A stretch of 8,942 nucleotides of DNA, taken from Sulfurovum sp. GTDB taxonomy: Bacteria > Campylobacterota > Campylobacteria > Campylobacterales > Sulfurovaceae. Positions within the stretch are counted from its first letter, which is position 1, and the number at the start of each line of letters is the position of its first letter. The notes below the pieces were generated by a model. The model was not told the DNA's origin, did not search any database, and saw only the letters and a list, made by a program, of their open reading frames with translations. Both the position numbers and the translations under genes were made by a program. Positions 1 through 6,578 of this stretch are shown piece by piece. The DNA lies in assembly GCA_024763575.1 (NCBI GenBank), contig JANTFF010000017.1, positions 1-8,942 of the forward strand, read 5' to 3'.

Positions 1-6
1 AAATTT

Positions 7-26
7 AAGTGAGAATAATCGTTATC
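7..26. promoter_or_regulatory. Possible Fur-box-like operator (weak)
   Basis: TGAGAATAATCGTTATC (10-26) resembles the classical Fur box. By hand alignment of bases 8-26, 13 of 19 positions match the E. coli consensus, with the right half best conserved. It lies about 95 nt upstream of the -10 proposed for the molybdoenzyme operon, too far for simple repression of that promoter, so it may serve a gene to the left of the window. In such AT-rich DNA a match of this quality can arise by chance. Confidence 0.2.
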
Positions 27-121
27 TTTTTATTATTAAATTAGAAAATATTTTCACTTTTAATTGTATTTTTTTTTAAAAAGTGCTACTATGATGTCTA
101 TTAGTACAAATTATATTATTA

Positions 122-127
122 TATAAT
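122..127 (+). promoter_or_regulatory. Putative -10 box of the molybdoenzyme operon
   Basis: A perfect TATAAT sits 53 nt before the first gene of the operon. No good -35 hexamer is found 16-18 nt upstream, only AT-rich DNA including a run of nine T at 69-77. This fits Campylobacterota sigma-70 promoters, which are known to rely on the -10 and upstream T-rich periodicity. The whole 1-180 leader is extremely AT-rich, so other TATAAT-like words are expected and the call is tentative. No sigma-54 -24/-12 pair or FNR/CRP-type palindrome was recognised. Confidence 0.4.
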
Positions 128-170
128 AGAGAATTAATATATAGTAATAATAATTATAAACTAAATTAAT

Positions 171-176
171 AGGAGG
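171..176 (+). promoter_or_regulatory. Strong ribosome binding site of the Fe-S subunit gene
   Basis: AGGAGG lies 4 nt before the ATG at 181, in an otherwise nearly pure A/T leader. It is a full match to the anti-Shine-Dalgarno sequence and supports the start codon at 181. Confidence 0.85.
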
Positions 177-180
177 AAAC

Positions 181-939
181 ATGAAATTAGGTTTTTTAGT
201 CGATTTAAATCTTTGCATGGGTTGCAAAGGTTGTGAAATTGCCTGTAAAGTTGAAAATGAAGTGCCATTAAGTTCATGGCGTTTGCGTGTAAAATATATT
301 GATATTGGGACTTTCCCTGATACTAGTAGGTCTTTTACACCTTTGAGATGTAATCATTGTGAAAATGCACCGTGTGAGAGAATATGTCCTGTATCTGCTT
401 TGCATTATCTTGATAATGGTATTGTAAATATTGATAGTAATAGATGTATAGGTTGTGCTGGTTGTATAATGGCTTGTCCTTATGGAGCTATCTATATGGA
501 TCCTGAAAGTAATACAGCTGATAAGTGTACATATTGTGCACATAGAGTAGAGAGTGGTATGATGCCATCATGTGTTGTAGCTTGTCCTGTTGAGGCTAAT
601 ATATTTGGTGATGTAGAGGATAACAGTTCTCATATCTCAAGATATATTACAGAACATCAAGGTAATGTACAAGTTAGAAAACCTGAAAAACATACAGACC
701 CAAAACATTATTATGTAGGTGGTGGTAATCAGACTCTTAATCCTCTAGCTCATGAGAGAATTGAAGGTTATGGACTATTTAATAATATTACACATCTCAA
801 ACATGTAGGTGACCCAAATCACTCAATTTTAGATAGATTTACAGGTCCTATTTTTGGTCATGAACACCTTGATAATAAAAGTTTTGTAGATATGACAAAT
901 GATGATAGCCATGAATCACATGAAGAAGGAGGACACTAA
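181..939 (+). CDS. Four-cluster [4Fe-4S] electron-transfer subunit (NrfC/PsrB/TtrB-like) of a molybdoenzyme complex
   Basis: This 252-aa ferredoxin-like protein is the electron wire of a complex iron-sulfur molybdoenzyme, passing electrons between the membrane subunit and the catalytic subunit encoded next. Sixteen cysteines fall into four canonical groups: C12/C15/C18/C22, C57/C60/C65/C69, C89/C92/C95/C99 and C116/C119/C131/C135, enough for four [4Fe-4S] clusters. The 252-aa length is normal for DmsB/PsrB/TtrB-type subunits. There is no signal peptide of its own, so it probably crosses the membrane piggy-back with the Tat-exported catalytic subunit, as known for DmsB and PsrB. Residues about 150-252 lie beyond the ferredoxin core, and the last 15 residues are rich in His, Asp and Glu. 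The start is fixed by the Shine-Dalgarno at 171-176. The stop overlaps the next start by one base (TAATG), suggesting coupled translation. The family is certain; the substrate of the complex is not. Confidence 0.93.
   Translation: MKLGFLVDLNLCMGCKGCEIACKVENEVPLSSWRLRVKYIDIGTFPDTSRSFTPLRCNHCENAPCERICPVSALHYLDNGIVNIDSNRCIGCAGCIMACPYGAIYMDPESNTADKCTYCAHRVESGMMPSCVVACPVEANIFGDVEDNSSHISRYITEHQGNVQVRKPEKHTDPKHYYVGGGNQTLNPLAHERIEGYGLFNNITHLKHVGDPNHSILDRFTGPIFGHEHLDNKSFVDMTNDDSHESHEEGGH
926..933 (+). promoter_or_regulatory. Ribosome binding site of the membrane subunit, inside the upstream coding sequence
   Basis: AAGGAGGA lies 5 nt before the ATG at 939 and is simultaneously read as the last codons (Glu-Gly-Gly) of the Fe-S subunit. 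Together with the TAATG stop/start overlap this indicates translational coupling. Confidence 0.8.
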
Positions 940-1886
940 TGGAACACTCTGTTATAGAAGCAACTAAGGCTGTTGTAACACTTGATGTTGCACTTCCAGG
1001 GATTATTTGGGGTTGGATGATTACCCTAAATATGTGGGCAAAAAGTATCGGTACAGGAGTTATACTTGTAGGTGCTTTTTTAATGTATAGACACAAAAAA
1101 GAGGAACTTAGTGGACTTAGATGGAAGATGCCACTTATCTCATTTATATTTTTAAATATCTTCCTAGCATTTACTCTACTTGATTTACATCAACCTCTTA
1201 GAATGGTAAATATATTCTTACACCCTCACTGGACAAGTGCTATTACTGTTGGTGCATGGATGGCTTCACTATTTACACTACTTATTACAATAATGGCATT
1301 AATTGGTTTCCTTGATGCTCATCCTGATGTACGAAGACACTGTCTTTTGGCTAATAGTTGTAGAAAGATGAGTGGATTTTATGAAAAGGTATTCCCATTT
1401 GTAGTATTTTTAGCAATTCCAGTTACACTTTATACTGCTATTATTATGGCAGAATCTAGTGCTAGAGAGTTATGGCAAGCACCAACAGAGTTAACACAGA
1501 TGTTATTAGCTGCGTTTATGGTAGGTTCTGCATCACTTATTTTTATCTCTGAGGATTGGAGCAAAGAGGCAAAAAGAGATTTGGCATTGGTTTTAGCTAT
1601 TTCTGTATTTTTCTCATTTTTAATGTATATGGGTGAATATTTCTTCTCATTTAAATCATCTGAAGCTGAAGCTACTTTAGCTTATGTACATTCAGGTGGA
1701 GAGTATAATGTTCAATTCTGGACAGCTATGATTTTAGGATATATTATCCCATTCTTTATTGCTATTGGTAACCTAAAAGAAGAGAATAGAACACTTATTA
1801 AGTTTGCTGCTCTTACTGCACTTATTGGGTTATATCTTGCAAAAGATGTATGGCTTAAAATTCCACAAATGTTATCATTGAGTTAA
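939..1886 (+). CDS. NrfD/PsrC-type polytopic membrane anchor and quinone-interacting subunit
   Basis: This 315-aa integral membrane protein anchors the complex and should exchange electrons with the (mena)quinone pool. I count eight hydrophobic segments at roughly 27-50, 63-82, 99-124, 152-171, 184-204, 213-233, 258-277 and 286-304, the NrfD/PsrC core number; PsrC and TtrC can carry nine. Family hallmarks are a WGW near the start of helix 1 (residues 24-26) followed by a glycine-containing stretch, and the LDLHQPLRM motif at 81-89 after helix 2, matching the conserved Leu-x-Asp-Leu...Arg loop of the family. It lacks the haem-ligand pattern of a cytochrome b-type (FdnI/PhsC) anchor. It lies between the Fe-S and catalytic subunit genes, with a 1-nt overlap upstream and a 10-nt gap downstream. 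Whether the complex moves protons, as discussed for PsrC-like subunits, cannot be read from the sequence. Confidence 0.9.
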   Translation: MEHSVIEATKAVVTLDVALPGIIWGWMITLNMWAKSIGTGVILVGAFLMYRHKKEELSGLRWKMPLISFIFLNIFLAFTLLDLHQPLRMVNIFLHPHWTSAITVGAWMASLFTLLITIMALIGFLDAHPDVRRHCLLANSCRKMSGFYEKVFPFVVFLAIPVTLYTAIIMAESSARELWQAPTELTQMLLAAFMVGSASLIFISEDWSKEAKRDLALVLAISVFFSFLMYMGEYFFSFKSSEAEATLAYVHSGGEYNVQFWTAMILGYIIPFFIAIGNLKEENRTLIKFAALTALIGLYLAKDVWLKIPQMLSLS

Positions 1887-1890
1887 GGAG
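1885..1890 (+). promoter_or_regulatory. Ribosome binding site of the catalytic subunit, overlapping the upstream stop codon
   Basis: AAGGAG lies 6 nt before the ATG at 1897 and shares its first two bases with the TAA stop (1884-1886) of the membrane subunit gene. It favours the start at 1897 over the in-frame ATG at 1909. Confidence 0.75.
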
Positions 1891-1896
1891 ATAAAT

Positions 1897-4800
1897 ATGG
1901 TTAAGAAAATGAATAAAACAGAATCTTCTTTCTTTGAGAGTAGAAGAACCTTTTTAAAAGGAACAGCTTATACGGTTGCAGGTGCAACTGTAGCCAAAGG
2001 GGTATTTAGTACTATTGTTGATACACCTGCAATGGCAGAAGATACAAAATTTACATCAACTCCAGAGAGTCTATCTTTCTATCCACCACTTGAAGAGTGG
2101 AATAGTTTCACAGAGCTTGATGGACAAGATTGGAAAAGAGGTGGAGTTAGCCGAAATGGAATAGCAAGTGAAGAAAATCCCGATGGGATAAAAGTAGTTG
2201 ATTATATGTTGGTTCCAACTGCATGTTCTAACTGTGAAGCATCTTGTGGATTAACTGCATGGGTTGATACTACAGAGTATAAAAAATCTAAAAACCCAAA
2301 AGACCTTATGGTTAGAAAATATATGGGTAACCCACTTCATGCAGGAAGTCGTGGTAGAAACTGTGCTAAAGGGTATGCAGCTCAATCACAAATGTATGAC
2401 CCAGATAGAATTCCTTTCCCACTAAGAAGAGCACCTGGAAGTAAAAGAGGTGAAGGTAAGTGGATTAGAAGTAGTTGGGATGATGCTATGAAAGAGATTG
2501 GTAATCAGATTAGCAAAACTCTCAAAGTTGGTGATGAGATGTCCAAAAAGATGATTATGTATCAAGTAGGACGACCAAATGAAAATGGATTTGGACCTAG
2601 AGTTCCTCAATCATTGGGTGTTGATGGTTGGAATTCTCATACTAATATCTGTAGTGCTGGTGCTAGACAAGGTACAATTCAGTGGACAAATGATGATAGA
2701 AACTCACCAGATTGGGCAAATGCTAAACTGATTTTCTTACAATCATCACATGCAGCTGATGCAGGTCACTATTTCCAACAAGCAGCAGGTAGAATTGCTG
2801 ATGCTAGAAAAAAAGGTGCTAAACTTGTTGTTATGGATCCTAGAATGTCAAACTCTGCTGGTATGGCTGACCTTTGGGTCCCATGTTGGCCTGGAACTGA
2901 GACTGCACTATATCTATACCTCGCAAACCGAATTCTAAATGAAAAAGGTATCAATGGAGAAGATTTAGTTAACCACAATTTTGTCAAAAATTGGGTAAAC
3001 TGGGATAAACTTATGAGCAAAAAAGATTACTTGACTCTTCTTGTTGAAAAAGGTTATATCAAATCAGTTCCAGAGGGTAACACTTATGAAGATTTCATTA
3101 AAATGATTTCTGAAATGTACTCTCCTTATACACTTGATTTTGTTGTAAAAGAGTGTAGAGTAGAAGCTAGAACTATAGAGAAACTCTATGAGATGTTTAT
3201 TGATGCAGGTGCTAGAGTTGCTACTTATATCTGGAGAGCAGGACCTATTGCTCACAGAGGTGGATGGATGATTGCTAGAGCTGCTTTCTTACCATTTGTT
3301 CTTCGTGGAGCTATGGCAGGAGATAAAGGTGGTGTTGGACTTCACCACTGGCATGTAATCTCTGTAAATGGTAAAGGTCAAGCAGCTACAGTTTCAGGAG
3401 AAAAACCTAAAAAAGTAGATGTTTGGAATGAGTTAGCATGGCCACCAGAGTATCCACTTAGTAGTTATGAGATGAGTCACTTGTTACCTCACTTACTTCT
3501 TGATGATGATTGGAGAAATAAGTGGAGAGCAAAAGGTCTTAACATCCCTGATAAATTAGCTCTTTATGTTCCAAGAATTTATAACCCAGTATGGATTAAT
3601 CCTGATGGATTTAGATGGATTGAAGCTCTCAAAAGAGAAGACAAAGTAGAACTTAGCTTTAACCTTTCACCTACATGGTCAGAGACAAACTGGTATTGTG
3701 ATTATATTTTACCAGTAGGACTAGCAGGTGAGAGACATGACCAACACTCAGAGGCTACACAACCTACTAGATGGTTAAGTTTCAGACAACCAGCACTTAG
3801 AGTTGCATTAGAGAAAATGGGATGGAAACCTAAACACCCAGCTAGAGGAACATTAGAAGCACACATGGCATCAGGTCTTGGTGAGATTTGGGAAGAGGTA
3901 GAGTTTTGGTCTAACTTGATGGTTGATTATGTTGATAAAGATGGTGCATTAGGTATCAAAAAATATTGGGCATCTAAAAAAGACCCAACAAGAGCTTGTA
4001 CAATAGCAGAGTGGTATCAAGCAGCATTTGATAACTTACCAAATCTTAGAAAAACAGCAAAAGCTAAATTTCCAAAATCTGAGTATCCAAACTATGAACT
4101 TATGAGAGATATGGGTACATGGATGGAAGAGGATAATATCTATAGACCTCAAGAGAGACCACTCAAAAGAGAGGGTGATAACTATATTGCTCATGGACAT
4201 AAGTATCCTATAAATGAAGTTGAAAAAGATGATTTTGGTACTCTTATGGTAGAGCATGAGGGAGAGAAAAAAGCTATTGGTGTAGAGATTGATGGTGAGA
4301 TTATGGACGGTTTCCATACATTAAGTAAAAAACTAGAGTTCTTCTCAGAGTGGTTTGCAGAGTGGAAATGGCCAGAATATGCTGTGCCAATCTATCCAAC
4401 AAACAAAGAGCAGAGACAAAAGATGATACATCTTGTATCTCAAGTTCACCATGACTATATCCAAAAAGAGAATGAATTTGCTCTAAATACAGTATTTAGA
4501 TTGCCATACAATATTCATACTCGTTCAGTTAACTCTAAACACCTTATGGAGATAAGTCAAAACCATAACCCAGTTTGGATTAATACACACGATGCAAAGA
4601 GATTGAATATTAAACAAGGTGATGCTATTAAAGTTACTGTAGTTGATACACTTTCAGGTTTAGAGAGTGGATATTTTATCGCTATGGCAGTACCAACAGA
4701 GGCTACAATGCCAGGTGTAATGGCAAACTCTCACCATGCAGGACGATGGAAGCTAAAAAATGCAGTTGATATTCCAGGATTTAGTCATCAATTAGGTGTT

Positions 4801-5238
4801 ATGGGTCTAGGAGCTCCACTTTATGATATGACTATGGATGGTAAAATTGGTACTCTCAAACCAAAACAAGGTATTGATGCTGGAATGATGGCAAGAAAAG
4901 ACACATGGCAGTTCAAAGAGTTCAATAAAGACCTTGATAATATCTGGTGGGATGGACTAAGTGGTGCATGGCAAAATGCAGTAACCCCATCACATCCAGA
5001 CCCAATTGCAGGAAACCATGCTTGGCATCAAAAAATCATTGTAGAACTCGCAGGTGAGAATGATACTATTGGTGATATTTATGTAAATTATGAAAATAAT
5101 ATGAAAGTTTATCAAGAGTGGAGAGATAAATTAACAAGACCTCTTCAAGCTGGAGATACACTTAGAAGACCAAAACATATGAAACGAACAGGACCTGCTA
5201 TTTCAGCTAAAGGTTATTCTGTTGAGATTAAAGGTTAA
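1897..5238 (+). CDS. Tat-exported molybdopterin oxidoreductase catalytic subunit (DMSO reductase family; substrate unassigned)
   Basis: This 1113-aa protein is the catalytic subunit of the complex. The N-terminus has a twin-arginine signal, SRRTFLK at 15-21, then a hydrophobic stretch and an Ala-Met-Ala cleavage site near residue 47, so it acts in the periplasm. The Fe-S (FS0) motif is C110-x2-C113-x3-C117, closed by C156 in a Cys-Ala-Lys-Gly context; the adjacent Lys158 is typical for electron transfer to the pterin. C252 in NICSAGAR (249-256) is the likely molybdenum/tungsten ligand, as in PsrA, TtrA and ArrA-type enzymes. A pterin-binding segment lies around 595-606 (SETNWYCDYILP), and the family's Thr-x-Ser-x-Lys-x-Glu signature appears at 808-814. 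The dinucleotide-binding C-terminal domain spans about 870-1045. PsrA/PhsA are around 760 aa and TtrA around 1020 aa, so this protein is long; much of the excess lies at about 635-800. Order B-C-A and size recall ttrBCA, but polysulfide, thiosulfate or sulfite enzymes remain possible. No maturation chaperone gene is adjacent. Confidence 0.9.
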   Translation: MVKKMNKTESSFFESRRTFLKGTAYTVAGATVAKGVFSTIVDTPAMAEDTKFTSTPESLSFYPPLEEWNSFTELDGQDWKRGGVSRNGIASEENPDGIKVVDYMLVPTACSNCEASCGLTAWVDTTEYKKSKNPKDLMVRKYMGNPLHAGSRGRNCAKGYAAQSQMYDPDRIPFPLRRAPGSKRGEGKWIRSSWDDAMKEIGNQISKTLKVGDEMSKKMIMYQVGRPNENGFGPRVPQSLGVDGWNSHTNICSAGARQGTIQWTNDDRNSPDWANAKLIFLQSSHAADAGHYFQQAAGRIADARKKGAKLVVMDPRMSNSAGMADLWVPCWPGTETALYLYLANRILNEKGINGEDLVNHNFVKNWVNWDKLMSKKDYLTLLVEKGYIKSVPEGNTYEDFIKMISEMYSPYTLDFVVKECRVEARTIEKLYEMFIDAGARVATYIWRAGPIAHRGGWMIARAAFLPFVLRGAMAGDKGGVGLHHWHVISVNGKGQAATVSGEKPKKVDVWNELAWPPEYPLSSYEMSHLLPHLLLDDDWRNKWRAKGLNIPDKLALYVPRIYNPVWINPDGFRWIEALKREDKVELSFNLSPTWSETNWYCDYILPVGLAGERHDQHSEATQPTRWLSFRQPALRVALEKMGWKPKHPARGTLEAHMASGLGEIWEEVEFWSNLMVDYVDKDGALGIKKYWASKKDPTRACTIAEWYQAAFDNLPNLRKTAKAKFPKSEYPNYELMRDMGTWMEEDNIYRPQERPLKREGDNYIAHGHKYPINEVEKDDFGTLMVEHEGEKKAIGVEIDGEIMDGFHTLSKKLEFFSEWFAEWKWPEYAVPIYPTNKEQRQKMIHLVSQVHHDYIQKENEFALNTVFRLPYNIHTRSVNSKHLMEISQNHNPVWINTHDAKRLNIKQGDAIKVTVVDTLSGLESGYFIAMAVPTEATMPGVMANSHHAGRWKLKNAVDIPGFSHQLGVMGLGAPLYDMTMDGKIGTLKPKQGIDAGMMARKDTWQFKEFNKDLDNIWWDGLSGAWQNAVTPSHPDPIAGNHAWHQKIIVELAGENDTIGDIYVNYENNMKVYQEWRDKLTRPLQAGDTLRRPKHMKRTGPAISAKGYSVEIKG

Positions 5239-5250
5239 TCTTCTTTAAAT

Positions 5251-5270
5251 TGTGGGCATTTTTGCCCATA
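5251..5270 (+). terminator. Hairpin terminator after the molybdoenzyme operon
   Basis: A perfect 6-bp stem, TGGGCA (5253-5258) and TGCCCA (5263-5268), closes a TTTT loop 14 nt after the catalytic-subunit stop. One G-U and one T-A pair extend it outward. It stands out as a GC-rich patch in very AT-rich DNA. The downstream sequence is AT-rich but lacks a clean T run, so termination may be partial, with some read-through into rpe. Confidence 0.6.
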
Positions 5271-5294
5271 TTATTAGTCTTAAAATCTTTTGGA

Positions 5295-5300
5295 TATAAT
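5295..5300 (+). promoter_or_regulatory. Putative -10 box of the rpe-trpF-dnaQ operon
   Basis: TATAAT sits 29 nt before the rpe start, just after the hairpin at 5251-5270, and is followed by a TGTG purine-pyrimidine stretch. No convincing -35 hexamer is present, only T-rich sequence upstream. The placement between a terminator and a gene makes it a reasonable promoter for the housekeeping operon. Confidence 0.5.
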
Positions 5301-5329
5301 GTGAAAATTTTATTCAACAGGATTTTTTG

Positions 5330-5971
5330 ATGTTAATAGCTCCAAGTATATTATCGGCTGATTTTGGATATCTAGCCGATGAAGTAAAAGCGATTTGTGA
5401 TAGTGGATGTGATTTGGTTCATGTCGATGTAATGGATGGGCATTTTGTACCCAATCTTACTATTGGACCAGTAGTTGTATCTGCTGTTGCAAAAGTTGCT
5501 ACTAAACCACTTGATATTCACCTAATGGTAGAAAATAACTCTTTTTTTGTTGACCTATTTGCTCCTATGAAGCCTGAATATATCTCTTTTCATATTGAAG
5601 AGGAGAAACATCCTCATAGACTTATCCAAAAAATTCGCTCACTTGGTATTAAACCTGCGATTGTATTAAATCCTCATACTTCACCAGAGTCTATTGAGTT
5701 TCTACTTGAAGATTTGGATATGGTACTTCTCATGAGTGTTAACCCTGGTTTTGGTGGACAAAAATTTATCCCATCAGTTGTAGAGAAAGCAAAACGACTT
5801 AAATCTCTGATAGAAAAACGAAATCCAAACTGTCTAATAGAGGTTGATGGTGGAGTTAATAGTGATAATGTATCTCTACTCAAAGAGGTAGGAGTTGATA
5901 TTGTAGTTGCTGGTTCTTTTGTTTTTGGTCATGCTGATGGTTATTCTAAAGCTATAGCCTCTTTGAAATAA
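5330..5971 (+). CDS. rpe: Ribulose-phosphate 3-epimerase
   Basis: This cytoplasmic TIM-barrel enzyme interconverts D-ribulose 5-phosphate and D-xylulose 5-phosphate in the pentose phosphate pathway, and in the Calvin cycle if present. From the ATG at 5330 it is 213 aa, near the family norm. Signatures in order: APSILSADF (4-12); HVDVMDGHFVPN (31-42), which supplies metal ligand H31 and catalytic/metal D33; H64 in HLMVE; VNPGFGGQKF (137-146), the phosphate/active-site loop; and D173 in VDGGVN, the second catalytic acid. All expected ligands are present. An in-frame TTG at 5327 could add one residue, but AGGA at 5319-5322 is 7 nt from the ATG and only 4 nt from the TTG, so the ATG is preferred. 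It is first in an apparent operon with trpF (16-nt gap) and a dnaQ-like gene. Confidence 0.95.
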   Translation: MLIAPSILSADFGYLADEVKAICDSGCDLVHVDVMDGHFVPNLTIGPVVVSAVAKVATKPLDIHLMVENNSFFVDLFAPMKPEYISFHIEEEKHPHRLIQKIRSLGIKPAIVLNPHTSPESIEFLLEDLDMVLLMSVNPGFGGQKFIPSVVEKAKRLKSLIEKRNPNCLIEVDGGVNSDNVSLLKEVGVDIVVAGSFVFGHADGYSKAIASLK

Positions 5972-5975
5972 ATAT

Positions 5976-5984
5976 AAGGGGGAG
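5976..5984 (+). promoter_or_regulatory. Ribosome binding site of trpF
   Basis: AAGGGGGAG lies 3 nt before the ATG at 5988, in the 16-nt gap after rpe. The purine run is long, so the effective core-to-start spacing can be several bases. It confirms the trpF start. Confidence 0.65.
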
Positions 5985-5987
5985 ACA

Positions 5988-6578
5988 ATGAGAGTTAAAA
6001 TTTGTGGAATAACCAACTATAGAGATGCAATTCAGGCTATAGAGGCAGGAGCTGATGCTTTGGGATTTGTGTTTTATTCTAAATCACCTAGATATATTAC
6101 TCCCACTAATGCAAAAAAGATTATAGATAAATTACCTCCATTTATTGGGAGAGTTGGTCTATTTGTAAATGAGGGTGTAGATACTATTGATACGATTAGT
6201 AACTATTGTAATCTAACTGTTAGTCAAATTCATTTTGAAGTAGATGAGAATGCTCTAAAGGCAATAGGTGGAAGAGCATTACCTGTAGTTCGAGCCAAAG
6301 AGCCTAAAGATATTTTACAATATAGTGACCGTTATCGTTTGGTAGATGTATATTGTGAGGGTTATGGTGGTAGTGGTAAACGACTTAATTTGGAGTGGTT
6401 TGATGGTATTGATTGTTCCAAAATTATTTTAGCAGGTGGATTAACTCCTGATAATCTGCATGAGCTTAAAAAATATAACTTTTATGGCGTAGATGTGAGT
6501 TCAGGAGTAGAGAGAATAAAAGGTAGAAAAGATTATGAAAAGGTAACCAAATTTATAAAAAATGCAAAAAGTTTATGA
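5988..6578 (+). CDS. trpF: Phosphoribosylanthranilate isomerase
   Basis: TrpF catalyses the Amadori rearrangement of N-(5'-phosphoribosyl)anthranilate to CdRP in tryptophan biosynthesis. The 196-aa length fits a monofunctional TIM-barrel TrpF. Diagnostic motifs are KICGIT at 4-9, with C6 as catalytic general base; GADALGFVF with SPRYI near 23-40; VDVYCEGYGGSGKRL in the 118-134 region, whose Asp corresponds to the catalytic general acid and whose Gly-Gly-Ser-Gly-Lys binds phosphate; ILAGGLTPDN; and GVDVSSGVE near the C-terminus, the second phosphate loop. It is not fused to trpC and no other trp gene lies in the window, so it sits apart from any trp operon, between rpe and a dnaQ-like gene. 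Its 3' end overlaps the next gene by 17 nt, so co-transcription is very likely. Confidence 0.94.
   Translation: MRVKICGITNYRDAIQAIEAGADALGFVFYSKSPRYITPTNAKKIIDKLPPFIGRVGLFVNEGVDTIDTISNYCNLTVSQIHFEVDENALKAIGGRALPVVRAKEPKDILQYSDRYRLVDVYCEGYGGSGKRLNLEWFDGIDCSKIILAGGLTPDNLHELKKYNFYGVDVSSGVERIKGRKDYEKVTKFIKNAKSL

Noticed and set aside
44..82. GAAAATATTTTC palindrome followed by a T run (69-77), as a possible terminator of a gene left of the window
   Set aside because: The stem is pure A/T apart from its end pair, has no proper loop, and is separated from the T run by 13 nt, so it is not distinguishable from background in this AT-rich leader.
114..128. TATTAT/ATAATA inverted repeat over the first -10 box as an operator
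   Set aside because: It is only 6 bp, made of A and T alone, in a leader that is almost all A/T. Such repeats are expected by chance.
2750..2938. 62-codon plus-strand open frame inside the catalytic subunit gene
   Set aside because: It is out of frame with the molybdopterin oxidoreductase, without a ribosome binding site or recognisable motif.
4036..4317. 93-codon open frame on the minus strand inside the molybdoenzyme gene
   Set aside because: It is antisense to a well-supported coding region, has no family motif or convincing ribosome binding site, and is a shadow of the real frame. The same holds for the other antisense frames at 274-543, 848-1096, 2422-2610, 2769-3020, 3064-3255, 5674-5883, 6762-7037, 7209-7421 and 7447-7701.
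5327..5329. TTG as the rpe start codon
   Set aside because: The ATG immediately downstream at 5330 has the better spacing (7 nt) from the AGGA at 5319-5322 and gives the usual Met-Leu-Ile-Ala-Pro-Ser start of the family.
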